Assembly: GCF_000142905.1 (NCBI RefSeq)
Contig: NW_013657648.1
Coordinates: 26,272 to 90,271, forward strand
From: Thecamonas trahens ATCC 50062
Lineage: Eukaryota; Apusozoa; Apusomonadida; Apusomonadidae
DNA length: 64,000 nt
Direction: 5' to 3'
The notes beneath the pieces are model-generated. The model did not search any database. It was not told the origin of the DNA and worked only from the letters and a program-made list of their open reading frames with translations. Positions 55,129 through 64,000 of this stretch are shown in pieces; the stretch's first letter is position 1; each line of letters opens with the position of its first letter. Made by a program: the position numbers and the translations under genes.

Positions 55129-58100
55129 ATGACGGAGCTGCTGAAGGAGTGGCTCAATGACCGAGTCGGGCTCTCGCAGCGAGTCACTTCGCTGGAGGCC
55201 GACTTTGCCGACGGCTACCTCCTTGGCGAGCTGCTGGCGCACTATGGTGCCCAGGGCGACTTCAATCTGTTTACTCGTTCGAGTTCAAAGCTGGATGCAC
55301 GGGTGGGCAACTGGAACAGACTCCATGCCTCGCTGAGCGCTCTGGGCATCCGCCTCGCCTCCAACACCGCCAACGACATCATGACCGAGAAGCGTGGCGT
55401 GGTCGGCAAGCTGCTGTATCACATCAAGATGACTGTCTCGGGCATGGCTCCGACAACTCCCTCTCAAAGGAGACTCACCGCTCCCTGGGAACCGCGCCAG
55501 GACGCTGCTCCGCTCTCGCACGGCCGCAGGCTCGACCGCCGCTCTCTCCGCGCTCGCCGAGGCCTCAGCGCCACGGCCGAGCCGCAACCGGCCGCCCACG
55601 GCGCGCCTCCGCCGACTTCAGCCGCGCTTGCTGCACGCTCGCCGCACAAGGGTCATTCGGCCTCAGGCCCGGGTGCTGCCGCGGGCCAAGCTGTGGTGTC
55701 GCTGCCGCCGCTCGCCGCCACAGGCGCAAGCGCAACCGCTCCGCAGTACGCGGCGATGGAGAAGCGGCTGTTCCAGACCAGGCTCCGTGACATGCAGTCG
55801 GTCTCGCAGTCGGGCAACGCGGCGCTGTCGACCGTGGTCAAGCGGTTCGCTGACCACCGGCGCGCTCACGACGCGCGGGTCCACTCGGAGATGCTCCGTG
55901 CCGAGCACGAGCGGACGGCGCAGTTTGCCGAGGCGCGGCGGCGCGAGCTCGCAGCGCGGGCCGAGCGCGCCCGCGCCTCGGCCGCCTTTGAGGAGCAGTC
56001 CAAGCTCAATCACGAAAAGGCGATGACGCTGCGGCTCGAGCGCGAGCGCACCCAGCGCCAGTTTGAGCTCACTCGCAAGTACAAAACGCTTGCCAAGGTC
56101 CAGCAAAGCCGCGCGGCCGAGGCCGCCGAGGTCAACGACGAAATCGAGTCGTTTGAGAAGAACATTCGGAGAATGGGTGTGGGTGAGAAGGAGAACAAGG
56201 CCATGGAGGACGAGCTCCACGATCCATCCAAGATCCTCACCTGGGCGGCCAAGGCCAAGCTCCCGCCGGTCGAGCACATGCGTCGCATCCGCTCAATGGT
56301 TCCGACCCGCTCGCAGATGGAGGAGGCGTCGGCGTCGTATTTGGCCTCCATCCAAGCCTCCAAGCGCGACGAGGTCGAGGCCCGCAAGGAGCGCCAGAAG
56401 CGCCGTCGCAAGGTTCTCCTTGAGCAGCAAAAGGCTCACCTCGACATGGAGGAGAAGCGCGTCGAGCAGCTACTGCTCTCCAAGCTCATGCGCCAGTCGC
56501 AGGCCGAGGCCCAGCTCGCGCACAATCTGCTCAAGACCCGCTACGAGAAGCAGGTCATCTACGCCAACCGCGTCTTCCGCGAGTCGCAGTACGCCGCCCG
56601 CCGACAGGCCGACTTTGAGGCTGCGCTCGAGCGCGACAAGGTCCTTACCGCCGCCGCCGCAGACCGCTACCGCGCCCAGGTCCTCGCCGAGAAGGAGCGC
56701 CACGCTGCGCTCCTCCGCGCCAACGCCGCCGAAAAGTACGCCGCCAACTACGCGGTGTGCGAGGCCGTCACCCACGCGCTTGTCGACCTCTCCATCAAGG
56801 TCGCCGAGTATCGCTACATGACCGATAACCTCGTGCCGGCCGCCATGATGTCCGAGTGGGTCGCCTGCTTTGTCGCCGGCATGCCGCTCTTCAAGCCGGC
56901 CGTCCTCTCCTCGCCGCCGCCCACCCCCGACAAGGACGCCTCGTCGTTCCTCCTCACCGACACTGCCGACAACTCGCACGGCGACGACGGGTCGGTCGAC
57001 GCCGCTGGCGGCTCGACCGCCACCCTCACTGCTGCCGCCGAACAGACGGGAGCTTCACTCAGTCTGCCGCCCGGTGCGGCTCCTGGCCATGGACAAGGCC
57101 AGGGCCTTTCAGGAGCCGACGCGTCCGACGCCTCGCCGCCGGCATCGCCGCGGTCGCACACCTCCGCGGCCTCGTCCAAGACATCGCGCCGCCGGTCGTC
57201 GAAGCACTCTCACCGCCGCCAGCGCTCTGCCGGCTCAAGCGCGGGCTCGGTCCGCCGCCGGCACTCGTCGAGTCGTGGCCCTACCCGCACCGACGCTGCC
57301 GAGGCGGCGGCCGGTGACCAAGGCGCCGACTCAGGAGGTGCCGACGAGTCGGCTGCCGTTGACGATGACGACGCCAGCGTCGAGCTTACTAGCGCCCGGC
57401 TGGGCATGGCTCTACCGGAAGGTGACGAGCTCAAAGAGCCGCCAGTCCCGCCCACCGCCTCGTCGTCCGAAGCAGGCGACTCGCTCCCGTGGGGTTCCAA
57501 CGCTGCTGATCGGCTTGCGGCCGAGTTTTCAGAGGACGATCTCAACAGCGACGGACGCGACGAGTCAAAGGCAGGCGACTTTACCCCGCGGGTCTTCCCG
57601 CCGGCGCTAGCGCTCACGCCGCGGTCAGCAGCTGCCGCCGCGGCGCCGAGAAAGACCCCGTCGCAGCGGCACGTAGCCGCTGTCCTCGACGCACTCGCCC
57701 TCGACGAATACCTCAGCGGTACTGGCGAGTGGCTCTTTGACGGCCCGCCGCTCTCGCACAACCGGGTACTCGGCGACTGGGTCCGCGACCTCATTGCGCT
57801 TGCGGTCCCGCCGCCGCCGCCGCCGCCCAAGCCGGTCCTCCCTCCGTTCCCGCTCAAGGTGGCGATTCTGGGCAAACCGTTGACCGGGAAGTCGTACATG
57901 GCGCGGCGGCTTGCGCAGGTCCACTCAATGGAAGTACTCACGCCTGTTGGCGTTGTTGAGTGGGCGCTTGCTGCTGCGCCTGCGCCCGGTGAGTCGGGTG
58001 GAACCGATGATTTTGCCCTGGCGCTGGCTGCGGCGGCTGCAGAGGTGCCGGCGCTCTCGGCGTCGGGCGGTTCGACAGTCTTCGAGGCATCGGGCGCGAT

Positions 58101-61100
58101 GGCGAGCAACAAGCCGCGGCGGCGGTCGCGAGGCTCCAAGACTACAGCTCCGCCGCAGCCCGACTATGCGAGCATGTCGCTCGCGCAGCTGGCGGCGGCT
58201 ACGCAGGCGGCGCTGGCGGCCGGCGCCGTGGTTCCGGACCCGATTCTGGTGGCGCTCTTTGTGGCCCGCATCCGCGCGCTCGACAATGTCTCGGGCTGGG
58301 TCCTCGATGGCTTTCCGGCCACACTCGATCAGGCCAAGCTGCTCGAGGCCGCACTCTCCGGCTACGAAGAGCCCGGGGTGAGTGGAGCGAGCCACCGGCG
58401 GACCGGTGGCAGCTCAGGCCACTCGGACTCGCGACCGTTTGCGGCGGCAGTCAAGCGTGGGTCTGCACGCAAGTCGCGGATTGCGCCGCCGACCGAAGTG
58501 CCCGACCCGGTGGCGCCGCCGCCGGTCTCGCACATGGACCTTGTCATCGACCTCGACGTCGACGACGACGCCATCTTCCGACGGGCGCTCGGCCGCGTCG
58601 TCGACCCGGTGACTAACCTCCGGTACCACATCGAGTTTGACCCGCCTCCGTCGGACGCTGGCATTGCCGACCGGCTCGAGCCTGTCGACGACCCGGAGCG
58701 GACGCGCGAGCAGCTCATCCACCGGCTGGCTGTCCACGGCGACGCCGCCCCGCAACTTGCGCAATGGTTCTCGTCATTCCAGGATCTCTACGCCCGTGTC
58801 CCGGTCTACGACTCGCTGGAAGACTCGTTCAAGGTGGTTTTCACTCTGCTCGACGCACGCATCGCCGCACGCCGCGAAGCCGAGGCCGCTGCTGCCGCTG
58901 CCGCTGCTGCCGAAGCCGCTGCCGCCGCAACGACATCTGCCGCCGCCCCGGAAGAGCCCTTGGCTGCCACCGCCGCCCGCCTCAACTCGACAAGCGGAGC
59001 GCCGCAGACAAACGCCGACGAGTCCGAGCTGGAAACGTCCCGGAGCCACGTGACGGCCGTGAGTGCAACTGGAAGCGAGACCGCTTGGCTCGAGAGTGGT
59101 TATGCGGCCGCTGGCGGCGAAAGCAGCCGTGGGCGCGACGACGAGGTTGACGAGGACAAGGTCGTGGGTGAGACGGCGTTGCTCTCGGCCGGCACGCTGA
59201 CGCTGGAGGAGGATGCGGCGCACATGCTTCTGGAGCAGTGGTTTACGCTCGAATCCGTGTATACGCAGGACGCGCGCCTGGTGTTCCGGCACCTCCGTGA
59301 GCTGCGGTACGAGGTGGTCCACCACTTGCACGACGTACGGTCGTCATTTGCCGAGTTTCTGCGGCGCCCGGCGCAGGTGACCGCCGAGCTTGTGGCCTCG
59401 TTCACGACGCAATTCAACGCCATGGAGGCCGACCTCCGGCTGGAGCCTGCGGCCAAGGCCGAGCTCTTCCAGCAGACTGACGACCTCAAGGAGGTACTGT
59501 GGACGATCGCCGACACGCGGCTGGTTGAGGCCGAAGCCGAACGTGCGCTCATTCTCAACGACCGGTGGCTGGAGAACACGCTGGCGCAGGTAACGAACCT
59601 GTTCATCCGGCTTGTGCAGCTGGAGGTTGATCGGTTCCAAGCCTCGTCGCTCTTCCTGCATGATCTTAACGCGGTGGCGCTCGGCCTCCCGCTTCCGGAC
59701 GGCATGCCGGAACGAGTGGAGCTGCCGACGGTCGCCATCCAGCCGCTTGTTCTCCTGGACCGGTCGGCCATGCTTGGTGCGTCGCGTTCTATGGCGTCTG
59801 CGAGCTCAGTCGCTGCCGCCGCCGCCGCGGCGGCGATGGAAACGAACCTGAGTGTCCCAGCGAGTGCCGAGTCCGCCACCCCATCGTCACGGCGAAAGGG
59901 CAAGTCAGTCTCAACCTCATCACGGCGGTCGCGGCGAGCAGCAGACGGCGAGACCGAGGCCGAGGTTGAAGGTGGCGAGACCGGACCGGACGGCGTGGGC
60001 GACCGGACAAGCTCGCCGCAGCCCAAGCGGCGGTCGCACCGGTCGTCGTCGTCGCGGACGGCGCGGGCAACGCCGAGCACGCCGGCTGCAAGCACGTCAG
60101 CCGGCGGCGCGGTGACAGCCGCGCCGGCAAAACAGGTCACGCTGGAGGATCTGGTCGGGTACGAACAGGCGACGCTTGATGTGCTCGCCAACGCTGCTCA
60201 TGCGGCGCTTACGCTGACCGGGCTGGACCCGGAGGCCGATGTCCGGGCGGAGCTGCCCGACGACGGCGGTGAGCTGCGGTTCGGTGAGCTCGGCGAGCTG
60301 GGCCAGGTCCATGTCGCGTGGGTGCGATACATGGAGATTTCCGGTGCGCAGTCGAAGCTCAACGTGTCGGTCTCGTCGCTCATGGCCAAGCTTGCCGAGG
60401 CGTCGCAGGTGGCAGCCAGCTCTGCGCCGGTGGCGGGTCTGCCGGCGACGTCCTCGCGCGACCGCAAGCGCGGCTCGTCGCGGCGGAAGGAGACGGCGGC
60501 GTCGGCCAAGGTTAAGCGCGGGACGACGCCAGCGCCGACGCAGATTGTGGACGACTTTGAGAGTCTACAGGCGGCGATGGTGGCGTCCTACGCCACCGCG
60601 TTTGCAGCTGGCCTTGTCCTCGGGACAACTGCCGAAGCTGGGGCTGAGGCAAACCCCGATGTCGAGGCGGTTGTGGACGACAGCACTGGTGGGAGCGGGC
60701 GGGGTGAGACTGTGCCGGTGGTGGCGCGGTGGCGGGCAACACCGTCCCCGCGTGTGCTCGGCGAGCTCTTCCCGCTTGGGGCGTGCCAGCTGTTGTTTGA
60801 CGGCGAGCGAGTGCGCGGCGGCGGGCGGCATGTGATGGACGACGAGGCCGGCGGGGCGCTGGCTAGCATGCAGAAGATGCGTGACTCGTCGCCGCTCGTG
60901 GTGGCGTACAACGCGCTGCCTGAGCAGAGCCGGCGGTTTGTGCGCGCGCGGTATTCAGAGGCTGTGGTGTTTAGCCAGCGGGTCGGTCGGCTGTTTGCGC
61001 GCGGAAACGAGGTTGTGGGGCGGCTGGGTGCCGAGGCGCGGACGACGTACACGGCACTGGACGAGACGCTCGGAGCGCGGTTCCGCAAGGAGGTGGGTGC

Positions 61101-62903
61101 CGTCAACGCGCTTGTCCACCATGCCCGGGTGGCCATCGAGACGGAGCAGTATCTGGAGTACCAGCTGAATTTGGAGGACACTCACTTTGTCATCGACAAG
61201 CGGCTGCGGGTCCGCGAGGCGCCGCCGCCGCCACCCGCACCACCTGTGCGGGAGAGCCTGCACGAGCGGCGGTTTACTGTCAAGCAGCTGCTCTCGCTCT
61301 GCCTAGCGTTCTCGGCCGAGGCGCCGGGCGGGATGGTTGCTGCCGATGACTTTGTGCTGCTCATTTTGCGGCTGCAAGCGGCGTCTGCGCACGGGCAACC
61401 TGCACTTCCCAAGGCATGGCTTGACCTGCCGCGGCAGCGCATCGAGCTCCTGGCGTCAATCATCGATGTCAACCGGACCGGCTCGGTCGACTGGCGCGAG
61501 CTTGTGGTCCTCCTCGCGCTGCCGTACTACCCGTCGCTCGCGCAACTGCGGACGCTGAAGCGGGCTTATGCGGCGCACGACCACCAGTCACGCGGGCGCG
61601 TCTCGCGAGAGGCGTTTGCCTCTGTCCCGCTCTTCTTTGAGCACTCTGCCATGTGCAAGCTGGTCGAAGCGCAGCGGGCAGAGGACGAGGCGGCGGCCGA
61701 GGCAGCGGCAGCCGAGGCGGCGGCGCACGGCGACGACGACGACGACCTGCTCCCGCCGTCACCAGGGCCGATGGCCATTGGGCGGTCGTTTGACCCCGAG
61801 ACGTTTGACTCGGAGTCGTCGGTTTGCTCGCTCGACGCTTCGCAAGTTCTTTTGCCGAGGCCGAGGCTGCTGCGGCTGCTGATGCTGATGCTGCTCCGGG
61901 TGCAGATGCTACGGTGGATGTGGTCGAGGTAGCGAGTACGCCGCGGGGTGTCGAGCGCAGTGTGCCGCTGCTCGAGCTCAACCTCGAGCACGGGGTGGAT
62001 GAGGCTGAGCTGACGCGGCGGTCGAACCTGACGACGATCGGGCTCGAGACGCCGTTGCCGGAGGATCCTCAAGAGGACACCGGGTTCCCGCGGTACTACG
62101 AGCCCGTAGGCGATGCAGCGCTCGAGGCCATGGAGTTGCGGTACGTGACCGATGAGGCGACTGGCTTTGACCGGGCCGGGCAGCTCAAAGAGCTGTTTGC
62201 GTTTATGTTCCTCGATCATCTCACGCCGGCAGAGAGCGGCGGCGTCGACTACGTCTCGCTGCTGCGGTACCTCTGCCGCGACGTCTCGGGTCTTGCGGCG
62301 GTCCGCAAGGCGTGGCTGGTGACGGCGGCGGTGGCGAGCAACAGCGAGGATGCGTCTGGCGAGCAGCTCGCGACAGAGCACGCGGCGCAGGCTGCGGCAG
62401 TCTCGATCATCCAGCTCAAGTCGATTCTGGAGCACGCGACAATGCCGTCGTCGGTGCCCGAGGACGACAACCCGTTCTCACGCAAGGGCCTCCACCAGGT
62501 GTACCACGAGCTCGGGCTCGCCCCATCGGCCAAGGTCACCTTTGATGAGACAGTCGGCTCGTCGCTCGCGCCACTCCTCACGCCGGTCATGTACGCATAC
62601 ACCCGCAAGGCGACGCACCTGGTGTTTGAGCAGGAGCAGTTCCTCTCCTCGGTCTCGGTCTCTGCGCTCAACGAGTCGGCGGCTGCTGGCGAGAGCCACC
62701 TCCTCGACGCCGGCATCAGCGTCGACGACGAGAAGGAGATCGACAAGCCGAGTGTAGTCCGGGGCGAGTCTGGCGCTGAAGGCGACGAGGCCGAGGCCTC
62801 GATGGCACGGACCGAGGCCTCGCGTGAGCCGCGGACGCCGCGGACACCGAGTGAGACGGCAAAGCACAAGAAGAAGCGGAAGAAGCGAAGCAAGCGCCAG
62901 TAA
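55129..62903 (+). CDS. SPEF2/CPC1-like central-pair flagellar protein (frame break)
   Basis: Very large axonemal protein, about 2591 residues (human SPEF2 about 1820). It is needed for the central-pair C1b projection in motile flagella. The start ATG at 55129 opens an N-terminal CH domain (LLKEWLNDRVGLSQRV, FADGYLLGELLAHYG, NDIMTEKRGVVGKLLYHIK). A long coiled coil rich in arginine and glutamate runs from about 205 to 560. An adenylate-kinase-like domain starts near residue 907 with P-loop ILGKPLTGKSYMARRLAQ and LDGFPATLDQAKLLE, ending near 1248. Helical regions follow, then an EF-hand-like motif DVNRTGSVDWRE near residue 2110. At the TTTT run 61850-61853 one base is missing; the frame then continues FAEAEAAAA to the lysine-rich end at 62903. 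The gene shows that this organism builds a motile flagellum. Confidence 0.88.
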
Positions 62904-62918
62904 AGCAAGCCAAGCTAC

Positions 62919-63830
62919 CTACCGTGGCTTGTAGGCCACAATGCGCCGGACGAGGCTGCCAAAGTCGACGATGTGGTGCCAGAGCAGGGCGGTCACCCAT
63001 GCAAGCGCGAGCGGTGAGGCGCACCACGACCACGACGAGGACCGGAGGCCGGCAAGCGGCGTCGCGTCGCTGGCAAGGCGGATGCCGAGCCAGAGCGTCG
63101 ACGCTAGCTTGGCCGGCACAAAGGCAAGGCAGGCCATGAGATCAAGAGCGAGGGCGACGGCGGAGGCACGCCACGCGGGCGGCAGGACCCAGCGCAGATG
63201 CAGCAGCGCGGTGTGGAGCTCGGCCGCGAGTGGGACGTAGGTAAACGGTGCCATGCCGCACGAGCCGATTGTCGCCAGAAACGCCACCAGACATGGCGCC
63301 GATGCCAGCCACCGCACGCGTGCCGCTCTTGCCGCCGCCCGCGCGCCCGCCGAGTCCGAGTCGGTGGCGAGCGGGGAGAAGGCGAGATGATAGACGGCGC
63401 CGCCGGCAGCAACTGCGGCGGGCACCCGCGAGAGGCCCGGCGCCCATCCGGCGAGATCGTTGGCCAGGTACGGTGCGGCGACAAAGTGGGCCGTGGCGAG
63501 GAGGCCCACCATGGCCGCCAGGCCTGCCGCCACCAGCGCCCCCGCCGCCGGGCCATGGGGCGATCCTCCACGACGAGCGTCCGATGGGGGGAGGCGAGTC
63601 GGTGGAAGCGGTGCGCACGATGCGCGGGCAAGGAGCAATGTCATGCGAGCCGCCGCAGTCTCTCCAGCCGCCACTGCCGCCACCGCCGCGGCAAAGCCCG
63701 CGGAGAGGACCAGCGCCACCGCCGCCGCCGTGAGCACGTCGGGTGCCGTGCATGTGCGCGACGCCGCCGCCGCCGCCACCGCCACCGCAGGGAGCGTGTA
63801 TGCCCCGATGACCACAGACACGCCGACCAT
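62919..63830 (-). CDS. TLC-domain multi-pass membrane protein
   Basis: 303 residues with six to eight hydrophobic helices rich in alanine and valine. The middle part, with YHLAFSPLAT, a helix AFLATIGSCGMAPFTYVPL, then AAELHTALLHLRWVLPP and LACLAFVPAKLASTLWLGIRL, follows the TLC pattern (the E-x-x-T-x-x-x-x-x-RW element is shared by TRAM, LAG1 and CLN8 relatives). The ceramide synthase double histidine is not obvious, so lipid binding or sensing is likelier than catalysis. It ends with HHIVDFGSLVRRIVAYKPR. It is convergent with SPEF2, 15 bp between stop codons. The family call is moderate. Confidence 0.55.
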   Translation of the reverse strand: MVGVSVVIGAYTLPAVAVAAAAASRTCTAPDVLTAAAVALVLSAGFAAAVAAVAAGETAAARMTLLLARASCAPLPPTRLPPSDARRGGSPHGPAAGALVAAGLAAMVGLLATAHFVAAPYLANDLAGWAPGLSRVPAAVAAGGAVYHLAFSPLATDSDSAGARAAARAARVRWLASAPCLVAFLATIGSCGMAPFTYVPLAAELHTALLHLRWVLPPAWRASAVALALDLMACLAFVPAKLASTLWLGIRLASDATPLAGLRSSSWSWCASPLALAWVTALLWHHIVDFGSLVRRIVAYKPR

Positions 63831-64000
63831 GTCCGGTGGCGAGGGGTGGCGGTCGGTAGCTGGTGAGCTGTTGCAGTCGCGTGAGCGCGAGCAGAGTGTG
63901 TCGTGGGTGGCGAGGGGCCAGTGAGGGGTGGCCGGCGGCGGGTGGGGGGTGGTTGATGAAAATATTTTACAGGGGTTGAGTAAGGGAGGGGGGGGGGGGA
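63831..64000. other. Window end, no gene seen
   Basis: Upstream of the TLC gene. It holds an AT-rich island aaaatatttta near 63959 and a G-run at the very end. It may contain the TLC promoter. Confidence 0.4.

Overview
The window is nuclear DNA from a GC-rich, compact, single-celled eukaryote. Genes sit tens to a few hundred bases apart on both strands, with GT-AG introns, eukaryote-only families and no operons or Shine-Dalgarno sites. The gene set includes flagellar SPEF2, WASP, cycloeucalenol cycloisomerase, fungal-type alpha-aminoadipate reductase, MCM7, RPB4, RRP40 and HSP70. This fits a free-living heterotrophic flagellate. An apusomonad such as Thecamonas is my best guess from gene content, GC bias and style; it is an inference, not a match. 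There are three N gaps (18263-18519, 38715-39206, 53497-53596).

Layout. 0.1-8.7 kb (all minus): acyl-CoA-binding protein, a WASP/Las17 actin nucleation promoter, a PhyH-like dioxygenase, and a 1597-residue RasGEF with about 31 PPG-type repeats and talin-like ubiquitin-fold domains. 8.7-10.9 kb: non-coding DNA, a decayed PiggyBac-like transposase, and a 285-bp tandem duplication that copies the start of the next gene. 10.9-18 kb: kinase-WD40 protein, a small membrane protein, Bax inhibitor-1, an unknown acidic protein, phenylalanine hydroxylase and sterol cycloisomerase. 18.5-31.8 kb: a voltage-sensor-like membrane protein ending in RasGEF, an ACF1/WSTF-like remodeller subunit, an isochorismatase-like protein, a UBA protein, RPB4, an SR-rich AIR9-like protein and HSP70 with a heat-shock element. 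32.5-46.8 kb: a CH-like/degenerate cyclase protein, a CNG-type channel, LYS2, and an F-box protein with a multi-pass membrane tail. 47.1-63.8 kb: MCM7, a CK2alpha-like kinase, EFG1, RRP40, SPEF2 and a TLC-domain protein.

Themes. Ras/actin signalling is well represented (two unusual RasGEFs and WASP). Replication, transcription, chromatin and RNA processing are covered by MCM7, RPB4, ACF1, EFG1 and RRP40. Resolved introns lie close to the 5' end of their genes and mostly start GTACGY.

Quality warning. Six genes (kinase-WD40, voltage-sensor RasGEF, ACF1, MCM7, CK2alpha and SPEF2) are each broken once by a single-base frame change, at or next to a short homopolymer, while homology continues in the new frame. 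This pattern looks like consensus error rather than six pseudogenes. Coordinates for these genes span the whole reading region and the break is given in the entry. All identifications come from reading motifs; no database search was run.
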